A stretch of 56,348 bases of DNA. Origin: Acidimicrobiia bacterium (lineage in GTDB: Bacteria; Actinomycetota; Acidimicrobiia; Acidimicrobiales; Bin134). The translations under genes and the position numbers were made by a program. The DNA lies in NCBI GenBank assembly GCA_022822265.1, contig JAJECA010000044.1:1-56348 (forward strand), written 5' to 3'. Below, one piece after another: positions 1 through 7,241 of this stretch (its first letter is position 1; each line of letters opens with the position of its first letter). The notes beneath the pieces are model-generated. The model was not told the origin of the DNA, ran no database searches, and saw only the letters and a list, made by a program, of their open reading frames with translations.

Positions 1-103
1 CGGCCCCCTGTGAGCCGACCCCGGGCTGCGCGCCCGCGGCAACGGCCAGACCCGCCGCCGCGCAGAAACCCGCGGCAATGACACCAAGCACACGTTTGAC
101 CAC
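1..103 (-). CDS. N-terminus of a secreted protein (cut by window edge)
   Basis: Reading leftwards from a GTG at 103, 34 codons stay open to the window edge. They encode a classic export signal: a Val-Lys-Arg start, a long Ala/Gly/Leu/Val-rich hydrophobic core, then a small-residue AGA site before Gln-Pro-Gly. No lipobox cysteine is visible, so cleavage by signal peptidase I is more likely than lipidation. A CACGAT hexamer sits six bases before the GTG, a weak match to the TANNNT leaderless promoters seen elsewhere in this window. The mature protein lies outside the window, so its function cannot be judged. Between this start and the add promoter (104-266) I see no convincing gene. Confidence 0.45.
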   Translation of the reverse strand, partial: MVKRVLGVIAAGFCAAAGLAVAAGAQPGVGSQGA

Positions 104-266
104 GCAAATATCGTGCGGTCACCGCACCCATGTCAAACAGCGCGGGAAAGAGGCTTCTACAGCACTTCGATGTCCTCGTTGAGGGTTTGCAGGTACTGGG
201 TGTAGATAAATGCCCGAGCTCCCATACTTCCTACGGCCTCGTCGCCTAATGGCTAACCGGATTGCG

Positions 267-272
267 TAGCCT
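267..272 (+). promoter_or_regulatory. Leaderless -10 element for add (TAGCCT)
   Basis: TAGCCT (TANNNT) is followed by 7 bases and then the GTG at 280. Transcription would begin at or next to the start codon. The same hexamer and spacing occur before sodC. No clear -35 is visible. Confidence 0.5.
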
Positions 273-279
273 TTGGTTA

Positions 280-1350
280 GTGATACATCCGACAATCGAC
301 GAAGTGCGGGCCGCTCCCAAGGTGTTGTTGCACGACCACTTGGATGGGGGGTTGCGACCGCAGACTGTGGTGGAGCTGGCCGCGGAGACCGGTTACGACA
401 ATCTGCCCACCACCGATGCCGATGATCTGGCCCGGTGGATGGTGCGGGGGGCCAGCCGGTTGGACCTCACCTTGTACTTGGAGACCTTTGCCCACACCGT
501 GGGGGTCATCCAGACCCGCGACGCGTTGGAGCGGGTGGCAGCCGAGTGCGCCGAGGACTTGGACGACGACGGCGTGGTCTACGCAGAGGTCCGATTTGCA
601 CCCGAGCTTCACACCGAGGGCGGGCTCAGCCTGGACGAAGTGGTGGAGGCGGTGGTGACCGGTTTCGAGGCGGGCAGCGCCAGCCGGAACATCCGCATCG
701 GCACGCTGCTCACCGCCATGCGCACCGCGGCCCGATCGCTGGAGATCGCCCAGTTGGCCATACGCCACCGCGATAAAGGCGTCGTCGGCTTCGACATCGC
801 CGGGGCCGAGGCTGGCAACCCGCCCACCCGCCACCTGGACGCCTTCCATCTGATCCAGCGGGAGAACTTCCATTTCACCATCCACGCCGGGGAGGCCTAC
901 GGCCCGCCGTCCATCTGGGAGGCAGTGCAATACTGCGGCACCGAGCGGCTGGGCCACGGGGTCCGCATTGTGGACGACATCGAATTCGCCCCCGACGGCA
1001 CCCCCACACTGGGTCGCCTAGCCGCATTCGTGCGAGACCGGCGCATCCCGTTGGAGCTGTGTCCCACGTCCAACGTCCACACCGGGGCGGCGCCGTCCAT
1101 CGCCGAGCACCCCATCAAGGTGCTGAGCGACCTGCGGTTCCGGGTGACGGTCAACACCGACAACCGCCTGATGAGCGCCACCTCGATGACCCAAGAGGTG
1201 ATGCAGCTTGTGGACGAGTTCGGCTTCGGCTGGGCCGACATCCAGTGGCTGACCATCAACGCCATGAAGAGCGCTTTCATACCGTTCGATGAGCGGTTGG
1301 AGATCATCAACAAGGTGGTCAAGCCGGCCTACGGCTCCCTGGCGCTGTGA
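280..1350 (+). CDS. add: Adenosine deaminase
   Basis: A zinc hydrolase that deaminates adenosine and deoxyadenosine to inosine and deoxyinosine in purine salvage. The 356-residue product has the whole adenosine deaminase signature: HDH at 18-20 and His in GHG at about 226 (zinc ligands), HAGE at 202-205 carrying the catalytic Glu, and NTDN at 292-295. The usual Asp-Asp pair is Asp-Asn here, which as I recall is normal in actinobacterial Add. The frame is open from a TTG at 262, but the GTG at 280 is preferred because a -10 hexamer lies seven bases before it; neither start has a Shine-Dalgarno. It overlaps the next gene by 4 bases (GTGA), so the two are probably co-translated. Salvage genes deoC and upp nearby fit the assignment. 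Confidence 0.9.
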   Translation: MIHPTIDEVRAAPKVLLHDHLDGGLRPQTVVELAAETGYDNLPTTDADDLARWMVRGASRLDLTLYLETFAHTVGVIQTRDALERVAAECAEDLDDDGVVYAEVRFAPELHTEGGLSLDEVVEAVVTGFEAGSASRNIRIGTLLTAMRTAARSLEIAQLAIRHRDKGVVGFDIAGAEAGNPPTRHLDAFHLIQRENFHFTIHAGEAYGPPSIWEAVQYCGTERLGHGVRIVDDIEFAPDGTPTLGRLAAFVRDRRIPLELCPTSNVHTGAAPSIAEHPIKVLSDLRFRVTVNTDNRLMSATSMTQEVMQLVDEFGFGWADIQWLTINAMKSAFIPFDERLEIINKVVKPAYGSLAL

Positions 1351-2045
1351 TCGCGGCCCCTATCGAAACCGTCGGCCTCGATGCCGACGACACCCTGTGG
1401 CACAACGAATCGATCTTCGCCGATTATGAGCAGCGGATGGCCGATCTGGTGGCCCGATACCTGCCCGATGTGGACTTCCATGAGCGGCTCATCGAGCTGG
1501 AGCGGCACAACGTGGCCATCTTCGGCTACGGGATCAAGGGGTTCGTGCTGTCGATGATCGAGACCGCCATCGAGGCCACCGAAGGACAGATCACCGCGGA
1601 GGAGATCCACACCATCGTGGGCTGGGCCAAGGAGATGCACGCCCACCCGGTGGAGCTGCTCGACGGTGTGGCCCAGACCATCGAGGAGTTGGAGCACCGC
1701 TACCGCCTGGTGCTCATCACCAAGGGCGACCTGTGGAACCAGGAGACCAAGATCGCCGCCTCCGGGCTGGCCGATCACTTCGACGCGGTGGAGATCGTGG
1801 CCGAGAAAGACCAGTCCACCTACACCCGGCTACTCGAGCGCCACGACATCGACATCGACCGATTCGTGATGGTGGGCAACTCGGTGCGCTCCGACATCGA
1901 GCCCGTGGTCGCCCTCGGCGGCCGCGGTGTCCACATCCCCTACCACCTCACTTGGGACCTGGAGCACGCCACCATCTCCCCCCACGAAAACTGGGTGGAA
2001 CTCTCCGACATCCGCCAACTCCCCCCCTGGCTGGCCGACCAGTAG
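1347..2045 (+). CDS. HAD-superfamily hydrolase (haloacid dehalogenase type, subclass I)
   Basis: Predicted phosphatase of 232 residues. Motif I is DADDT, with nucleophile Asp12 and acid/base Asp14 and a Trp shortly after. Motif II is the Thr in LITKGD, and the GNSVRSDI segment near residue 175 is motif IV, supplying Mg-binding acids. The segment between about 25 and 100 is the helical cap expected of subclass I. The GTG start overlaps the add stop by 4 bases, making a two-gene transcription unit; a nucleotide or sugar phosphate is a reasonable but unproven substrate. It converges on the next gene with a 5-base gap. Confidence 0.75.
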   Translation: MIAAPIETVGLDADDTLWHNESIFADYEQRMADLVARYLPDVDFHERLIELERHNVAIFGYGIKGFVLSMIETAIEATEGQITAEEIHTIVGWAKEMHAHPVELLDGVAQTIEELEHRYRLVLITKGDLWNQETKIAASGLADHFDAVEIVAEKDQSTYTRLLERHDIDIDRFVMVGNSVRSDIEPVVALGGRGVHIPYHLTWDLEHATISPHENWVELSDIRQLPPWLADQ

Positions 2046-2050
2046 CGGCC

Positions 2051-2698
2051 TTAGGCGGAACGGTCGTCGAGGCGGTCGGTGCTGGGGTCGAAGGTGGGGA
2101 GTTGGTGTTGGACGACGCCTTGATGGGCGGCCAGCTCGTCGTACACCATGGCCTCCACTTCTTCCCAGGAGGTGGCCCGGGGCGGGTCCAACTCCCGGTT
2201 GTAGGGCTGGTCGAACACGATCACGGTCCGGCCCTCGGCTCGCAATGCCTCGACGTTGTGGGGGGCGTCTTCAATGTAGACATGGGCGTTTACTGCCGAT
2301 TTGCCGCCCACGAAGCACAGATCCCTATAGGGGATCTTGGCCCTGTCCAGCCACTCTGCGGTGTCGCCCGCGGCGATGGCGTGGTCCCAGTTGGTGTAGA
2401 GCCGGTGGGTGATGATGCGAATCCACACCCCGGCCTCCGACAGTCGCCACAGCGCCTTCGAAGCACCAGGCATGGCCGGCATGTCGGCCAGCATCCGGTG
2501 CTCCGCCACCGCCCGGCGGTGGTAGTCCTCGAAGTCGCCTTCCCCGAAGCCCCACTCCTCGAAGCCCCAGCTGCACTCCAGGGTCAGAGACTGCTCGGGC
2601 ACACCCTTCTCTTGGGCCACGATCTTGCGGAAGGCCAAGGTGTGCTCAGCGCACACCCCGTCGAGATCAACGCCGAGAACAAACGGTCCCGCGCTCAT
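2051..2698 (-). CDS. 5'(3')-deoxyribonucleotidase-like HAD phosphatase
   Basis: 215 residues with the NT5C-type HAD pattern: nucleophile/acid pair Asp11 and Asp13 in DLDGV, motif II in ITHR, and a C-terminal YIEDAPHN segment supplying motif IV. Family knowledge suggests dephosphorylation of (deoxy)nucleoside monophosphates; the exact substrate is not visible. It is the last gene of the deoC operon, overlapping the truncated aldehyde dehydrogenase gene by 4 bases, so deoxynucleotide turnover is a sensible role. The HAD gene on the other strand is unrelated apart from sharing the fold. Confidence 0.65.
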   Translation of the reverse strand: MSAGPFVLGVDLDGVCAEHTLAFRKIVAQEKGVPEQSLTLECSWGFEEWGFGEGDFEDYHRRAVAEHRMLADMPAMPGASKALWRLSEAGVWIRIITHRLYTNWDHAIAAGDTAEWLDRAKIPYRDLCFVGGKSAVNAHVYIEDAPHNVEALRAEGRTVIVFDQPYNRELDPPRATSWEEVEAMVYDELAAHQGVVQHQLPTFDPSTDRLDDRSA

Positions 2699-3570
2699 CT
2701 TCCCTTGGGGTGCCAGACGGTCTTGGTTTCGCAGAAGACGTCGATTAGATAGGGGCTCTGGGCGCTCTCATCAGCCCATTGCCGCTCGGCGGCCGATGCG
2801 CTCACCACCCTGGTGATGGTGGCCGCAGCTTGGCGGGCCGCGTCGGCAGCCAACTCGGCATCGCAGCCGGTGAGGTCTAGCGAATCGACCGCCACATGGC
2901 CGGCCAATGGGGAGACGAGCTCGTTGCGGTGACCGGTGAGGATGTTGACCACTCCGGAGGGGACGTCGCTCAGCGCCAGGGTCTCCGCCAAGGTGATGGC
3001 CACCAGCGGACAACGCTGCGAGGCCAGCACCACCGCGGTGTTGCCCGACACGATCACCGGGGCCAGCCGCGACACCAGCGGAAGAAGGGGCGGCTCGTCG
3101 GGGACCACGATCCCCACCACCCCCACCGGCTCGGGCACGCTCAGGTTGAAGTAGGGGCCGGCCACCGGGTTGGCCCCGCCCAAAACGGTGGAGAACTTGT
3201 CGGCCCAGCCCGCGTACCAAACCCAGCGATCGATGGCTGAGGCCGTCTCCTGGGCGGCGGCCTCGTGCGAGCACCCATCGCCCGCTCGAGCCACCTCGGC
3301 ACTGAACTCGTCTCGGCGGGACTCCATCACCTCGGCCACCCGATACAGGACCTGGCCTCGGTTGTAGGCCGTGCGCCCGGCCCAGCCCGCTTGAGCCGAC
3401 CGGGCCGCGGCCACCGCGTCCCGAACGTCTTTGCGCGACCCCTGAATCGCGTTGGCCAACAGCTCACCCCCCGCCCCGGCTACCGGATACGACCGACCCG
3501 ACTCGGAGCGCTCGAAAGCCCCGCCGATGAACTGTTTGTAGGTCTTGTTGACCGCCAGTCGATCACTCAT
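2695..3570 (-). CDS. Truncated aldehyde dehydrogenase-like protein (probable pseudoenzyme)
   Basis: 291 residues that follow the ALDH fold from the N-terminus through the NAD-binding domain (GVVGIVV, SGNTAVV, VVNILTG), then stop short of a full catalytic domain. Key residues are gone. The oxyanion Asn of PWNFP is replaced in a PDEPP segment, the NAD-binding Lys of LKPA is Ala, and there is no ELGG glutamate and no GQxC cysteine. It starts at an ATG overlapping the stop of the complete ALDH gene by 4 bases (ATGA). Lengths and order (about 495 plus 291) match the two halves of ALDH16 proteins, in which an active-type ALDH domain is followed by a truncated ALDH-like domain. I infer a non-catalytic partner subunit. 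The frame is intact, so it is not an obvious pseudogene. Its frame stays open well upstream, but that part is a shadow of the ALDH gene. Confidence 0.75.
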   Translation of the reverse strand: MSDRLAVNKTYKQFIGGAFERSESGRSYPVAGAGGELLANAIQGSRKDVRDAVAAARSAQAGWAGRTAYNRGQVLYRVAEVMESRRDEFSAEVARAGDGCSHEAAAQETASAIDRWVWYAGWADKFSTVLGGANPVAGPYFNLSVPEPVGVVGIVVPDEPPLLPLVSRLAPVIVSGNTAVVLASQRCPLVAITLAETLALSDVPSGVVNILTGHRNELVSPLAGHVAVDSLDLTGCDAELAADAARQAAATITRVVSASAAERQWADESAQSPYLIDVFCETKTVWHPKGR

Positions 3571-5054
3571 GGCACCAGCTCCACATAGGGCAGGAGACCG
3601 GCCCGGCCGCCCTCTCGGCCGTAGCCGCTCTCCCGGTAGCCGCCGAAGGGGCTGGCCGGGTCGAACCGGTTGAAGGTGTTGGCCCACACCACGCCGGCCT
3701 GCATCCGATCGGCCATCCACAAGATGCGCGACCCCTTCTCGGTCCAGATGCCGGCCGACAGCCCGTAGGGGGTGTTGTTGGCCTTGGCCACCGCCTCTTC
3801 GGCGGTGCGGAAGGTGAGCACCGACAGCACAGGCCCGAAAATCTCCTCCTGGGCGATGCGGTGGGCGGTGGACACGTTGGTGAACAGCGCCGGCGGGTGG
3901 AAGAACCCCCGCTCGGGGAGCACGCACTGCGGCGTGTACAGCTCGGCCCCCTCGGCCACCCCGGAGGCCACCAACTCGGAGATGCGGTCGAGCTGGGCTT
4001 GGGAATTGATGGCGCCGATGTCGGTGTTCTTGTCCAGCGGATCGCCCACCCGCAGAGTGTCCATGCGCCGCTGGAGCTTGCCCACCACGGTGTCGGCCAC
4101 CGTCTCTTGCACCAAAAGGCGCGATCCGGCGCAGCACACTTGCCCGCCGTTGAAGTAGATGCCGTTGACGATGCCCTCGGTCACCTGATCGAGGGCGGCG
4201 TCCTCGAACACGATGTTGGCCGCCTTGCCCCCCAACTCCAGGGTGAGGCGCTTGCCGGTACCGGCCACCTCCGCACCGATGGCCCGACCCACCTCAGTGG
4301 AGCCGGTGAACGCCACCTTGTCCACCCCGGGGTGGGCCACCAGGGCGGCTCCCGCAGCGTCGTCGCCGGTGACGATGTTGACCACACCGGGGGGCAGCTC
4401 GGCGTCGCGCAGCACCTCGGCCAACAACAAAGCGGTCAGCGGGGTGGTGGGCGCCGGCTTGAGCACTACGGCATTCCCGCAGGCCAAAGCGGGGGCCAGC
4501 TTCCAGGCCGCCATGAGCAGGGGGAAGTTCCACGGGATGACCTGGGCCGCTACCCCCAGCGGCGCAGCCCGGCGTCCGCTGAAGGCGTAGTCGAGCTTGT
4601 CGGCCCAGCCGGCGTAGTAAAAGAAGTGGGCCGCGGCCAGCGGGATGTCGAGATCACGGGACTCCCGGATGGGCTTGCCTCCGTCCATGGTCTCCAGCAC
4701 GGCGAATTCCCGGGCCCGCTCCTGGAGCAGCCGGGCCACCCGATACAGGTACTTGGCCCGCTCGGCGCCGGGCAGATCCCGCCAGCCTCCCTCCCAGGCC
4801 GCTCGGGCCGCGGCCACGGCCCGGTCGACATCGGCAGCGTCGGCCACGCTGACCTCGGCCAGAGCCTCCCCGGTGGCGGGGTTGATGGTGGGGACCAGCC
4901 GACCGGAGGCCGACTCCACCATCTCGCCTCCCACAAAGAGGCCGTACTGCGAGGCCAAGCGCACCGGAGCGGTCGACTCGGGGGCGGGCGCGTACTCCAG
5001 GCTGAAGTCGCCCGTGGGCGCCACTTCGTGACTAGCAGAAAAGCGGTCAGTCAA
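3567..5054 (-). CDS. NAD(P)-dependent aldehyde dehydrogenase
   Basis: Full-length ALDH of 495 residues that oxidises an aldehyde to its acid. Visible residues are the oxyanion Asn176 in PWNFP, Lys199 in LKPA (cofactor binding), the general base Glu273 in LELGG, and nucleophile Cys307 in GQVCCAG. It overlaps deoC by 8 bases upstream and the truncated paralogue by 4 bases downstream. DeoC releases acetaldehyde, so acetaldehyde to acetate is the likely reaction (inference). An N-terminal extension of about 30 residues before the first ALDH strand is unremarkable. Confidence 0.9.
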   Translation of the reverse strand: MTDRFSASHEVAPTGDFSLEYAPAPESTAPVRLASQYGLFVGGEMVESASGRLVPTINPATGEALAEVSVADAADVDRAVAAARAAWEGGWRDLPGAERAKYLYRVARLLQERAREFAVLETMDGGKPIRESRDLDIPLAAAHFFYYAGWADKLDYAFSGRRAAPLGVAAQVIPWNFPLLMAAWKLAPALACGNAVVLKPAPTTPLTALLLAEVLRDAELPPGVVNIVTGDDAAGAALVAHPGVDKVAFTGSTEVGRAIGAEVAGTGKRLTLELGGKAANIVFEDAALDQVTEGIVNGIYFNGGQVCCAGSRLLVQETVADTVVGKLQRRMDTLRVGDPLDKNTDIGAINSQAQLDRISELVASGVAEGAELYTPQCVLPERGFFHPPALFTNVSTAHRIAQEEIFGPVLSVLTFRTAEEAVAKANNTPYGLSAGIWTEKGSRILWMADRMQAGVVWANTFNRFDPASPFGGYRESGYGREGGRAGLLPYVELVP

Positions 5055-5985
5055 CGCTGAAATCCTCCCGCCGCTGGTAGCGGCCGTCCAAGAGCTTGGC
5101 CCGCTGCATCAGCACGTCGTTGAGCAAGCTGGAGGCGCCCAAGCGAAACCGCTCCGGGGTCAGCCAACCCGAACCCAGCGTCTCGCCCACAATCACCAGG
5201 TAGTGCCAGGCCTGCTTGGCGGTGCGGATTCCCCCGGCCAGCTTGAGGCCCACGGCCCGCCCGGTTTGCTCGGCCATGTCCCTAATGGCCTCGGCCATAC
5301 ACAGGGCGACAGCCGGAGTGGCCGAGGTGCCGATCTTGCCGGTGGAGGTCTTGATGAAGTCGGCCCCGGCCACCATGGCCAGCATCGAGGACTGCCTGAT
5401 CTGGTCGTAAGACCCCAGCTCGCCGGTCTCCAAGATCACCTTCAGGTGGGCCGACCCGCAGGCCTGCTTGGCGGCGGCGATCTCGTCGTAGGCCTTTTGG
5501 TACCGCCCGGACAGAAATGCCGATCGGTTCAGCACGATGTCCACCTCATCGGCGCCAGCGGCCACTGCCCAAGCGATCTCTGCCATACGGGCATCCAAGG
5601 GGGCCAATCCGGCGGGGAACCCCCCGGCCACGCTGGCCACCGCTACCGGGCTGTCGGCCAACGCCTCGGCGGCCACCGGAACCAACTCGGGATACACGCA
5701 CACCGCGGCCACCGGGGGTACCGACCAGTCGGCGGCATCGGGATGGCGGGCCCGGGTACACAGGGCCTGAACCCGCTCAGGAGTGTCGGCCCCCTCCAGG
5801 GTGGTGAGGTCCATCACCCGGATGGCCAGGTCGAGCGCGTCCGCCTTGGACGACGTTTTGATCGACCGGGTACACAGCGACGCGGCCCGCTGCTCCAGCC
5901 CCACGGCGTCCACCGGGGTGATGCGCACGCCGGCCACCGCATCGGCGGGACCCGCCGAAGTCTCGACAGCGAGCAGATCAGTCAC
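5047..5985 (-). CDS. deoC: Deoxyribose-phosphate aldolase
   Basis: Class I aldolase splitting 2-deoxyribose 5-phosphate into glyceraldehyde 3-phosphate and acetaldehyde. The Schiff-base Lys is at about 212 in FIKTSTGK and the second active-site Lys at about 248 in GLKLAGGIR. The 312-residue product is the long form common in actinobacteria and metazoa rather than the roughly 220-260-residue form. The frame is open up to a TTG at 6033, which would leave 16 bases before the divergent upp start. I prefer the GTG at 5985 because TATCCT lies exactly 7 bases upstream. First gene of the operon deoC-ALDH-truncated ALDH-nucleotidase. Confidence 0.9.
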   Translation of the reverse strand: MTDLLAVETSAGPADAVAGVRITPVDAVGLEQRAASLCTRSIKTSSKADALDLAIRVMDLTTLEGADTPERVQALCTRARHPDAADWSVPPVAAVCVYPELVPVAAEALADSPVAVASVAGGFPAGLAPLDARMAEIAWAVAAGADEVDIVLNRSAFLSGRYQKAYDEIAAAKQACGSAHLKVILETGELGSYDQIRQSSMLAMVAGADFIKTSTGKIGTSATPAVALCMAEAIRDMAEQTGRAVGLKLAGGIRTAKQAWHYLVIVGETLGSGWLTPERFRLGASSLLNDVLMQRAKLLDGRYQRREDFSVD

Positions 5986-5992
5986 CCGACCA

Positions 5993-5998
5993 AGGATA
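5993..5998 (-). promoter_or_regulatory. Leaderless -10 element for deoC (TATCCT)
   Basis: On the minus strand TATCCT is followed by 7 bases and the GTG at 5985. It is paired with the divergent upp element at 6038-6043, giving a compact bidirectional promoter for two salvage units. Confidence 0.45.
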
Positions 5999-6037
5999 GA
6001 GCGGTATTTCGACAACAGGTCATCCGTCGTCAATGCA

Positions 6038-6043
6038 TAAGGT
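6038..6043 (+). promoter_or_regulatory. Leaderless -10 element for upp (TAAGGT)
   Basis: TAAGGT is followed by 6 bases and the ATG at 6050. The G-rich spacer offers only a poor Shine-Dalgarno, so leaderless initiation is favoured. Confidence 0.5.
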
Positions 6044-6049
6044 GAGGCT

Positions 6050-6673
6050 ATGGAGGTTTCGGTTGTCGATCATCCCCTGGTCCAGGCCCGCCTTTCCGTT
6101 TTGCGCCAAGCCGACACTCCATCGCCGGAATTCCGACAAGCCTTGGAGGAGCTGAGCGGACTGTTGGTCTACGAGGCCCTGCGGGATCTTCCGGCAGCAG
6201 CCATCAGCGTGGACACACCGCTGGCCCGCACCTCCGGGGTGTGCATCGACAATCCCCCTCTGCTCGTGCCGGTGCTGCGGGCCGGACTGGGCATGCTGGA
6301 TGCCGCCCGGAGGCTGCTGCCCGAGGCCACCGTGGGATTTCTGGGGGTCCGCCGCAACGAGGAGACATTCCAGCCCGAGCCCTATCTCAACACCGTGCCC
6401 GACAATCTGGGGGGCCAAGCGGTGCTGGTGCTAGAGCCGATGTTGGCCACCGGTGGATCGCTGGCCTATGTGTGCGGGCGGATGGCCGCCGCCGGGGCCG
6501 GGCAGATCACCGCGGTTTGCGTGCTGGCCGCCCCCGAAGGAGTGAAGGCACTGGAAGCTGCTGCTCCCGGCGTGCGACTGTTCACCGCGGCCGTTGACGA
6601 AGGCCTCAACGATCGGGCATACATCGTGCCCGGCTTGGGAGACGCGGGCGACCGCCAGTTCGGAGAGCTCTGA
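6050..6673 (+). CDS. upp: Uracil phosphoribosyltransferase
   Basis: Converts uracil and PRPP to UMP. The 207-residue length is typical. Family hallmarks are VLRAGLGM in the first third, the PRPP loop MLATGGS preceded by Leu-Glu-Pro where most family members have Asp-Pro, and the C-terminal uracil-binding [15 protein letters not shown]. The Asp to Glu change keeps the acidic charge and probably preserves activity. Transcribed alone, divergently from deoC, with a hairpin just after the stop. Confidence 0.92.
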   Translation: MEVSVVDHPLVQARLSVLRQADTPSPEFRQALEELSGLLVYEALRDLPAAAISVDTPLARTSGVCIDNPPLLVPVLRAGLGMLDAARRLLPEATVGFLGVRRNEETFQPEPYLNTVPDNLGGQAVLVLEPMLATGGSLAYVCGRMAAAGAGQITAVCVLAAPEGVKALEAAAPGVRLFTAAVDEGLNDRAYIVPGLGDAGDRQFGEL

Positions 6674-6678
6674 GACGT

Positions 6679-6703
6679 CCTGGCTGGTTCTAAATCAGCC
6701 GGG
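6679..6703. terminator. Hairpin between convergent upp and the 6.7-kb gene
   Basis: CCTGGCTG (6679-6686) pairs with CAGCCGGG (6696-6703) across a 9-base loop: seven Watson-Crick pairs and one U-G. It starts 5 bases after the upp stop and covers the last codons of the facing gene. There is no good T-run, so it may need Rho or act only as a 3'-end stabiliser. Confidence 0.4.
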
Positions 6704-7114
6704 ACCGCCCAAATCGGTGTCGTAGGCGCTGTACACCACGTCGACGGCGTGGTGGTTGAGCTGGTCCACCCGGTGGACGATGTCGGCCATCGACCGTTCC
6801 AGAGTGGAGTCGGGCTTCTGGGTGTGCAGACGATCGATCTGCTGTTGCACTGAGGCCTGAAGCTGAACCTGCTCGGAGCGAATCTTGTTCACCTGGGGCA
6901 CCAGCCGAGGGGCCAGCTCGATGCAGTCGTCGAACAGCCCGAGGTCGCAATCCGAGCAGAATCCGGTAAGCGCCCGGCTGAGCTCTCCCAGCTGGTCTTC
7001 GAGGCGCTGCACCCAGGTGTCGGGATCGTCGGCGGGCATTCCCTCTGACAGCAGCCTTTGCAGGCCAATCCCTGCCCGGTTCAACTCAATGCGCCAGTCT
7101 GTGTTTTCCCCCAT
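6695..7114 (-). CDS. Hypothetical coiled-coil protein
   Basis: 139 residues I do not recognise. An N-terminal helical part (about 1-50) is followed by a cysteine cluster CSDCDLGLFDDC (about 53-64) and a long polar helix rich in Gln, Glu and Arg (about 70-125) with coiled-coil character. No signal peptide or membrane segment, so probably cytoplasmic. The ATG at 7114 is well supported: GAGGAG lies 7 bases before it. A TAAGCT hexamer further upstream could be its -10 with a leader of roughly 55 bases. The three cysteines could bind a metal, but that is conjecture. Confidence 0.6.
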   Translation of the reverse strand: MGENTDWRIELNRAGIGLQRLLSEGMPADDPDTWVQRLEDQLGELSRALTGFCSDCDLGLFDDCIELAPRLVPQVNKIRSEQVQLQASVQQQIDRLHTQKPDSTLERSMADIVHRVDQLNHHAVDVVYSAYDTDLGGPG

Positions 7115-7241
7115 GGCGATCTCCTCGTCATCATGTGGGAACGACCACGCTGTCGCTCTTGCGTACAGCCTCAGCTTAGGCCCGTTCCGCCAAGCAGCGC
7201 CAGAGGACTTTGGCGAATTGTGGGTGAACGCCTAGCGGCGA

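Noticed and set aside
179..208. TTGAGG and TAGATA with 18-base spacing as a leadered add promoter
   Set aside because: Plausible by eye, but the TAGCCT at exactly 7 bases before GTG 280 follows the pattern seen at ten other starts and is preferred; no Shine-Dalgarno supports a leader.
2695..4137. Reading the truncated ALDH as a 480-residue protein starting at 4137
   Set aside because: The first 190 residues are Arg/Gly/His-rich shadow of the overlapping ALDH gene; the real start is the ATG at 3570 coupled by ATGA.
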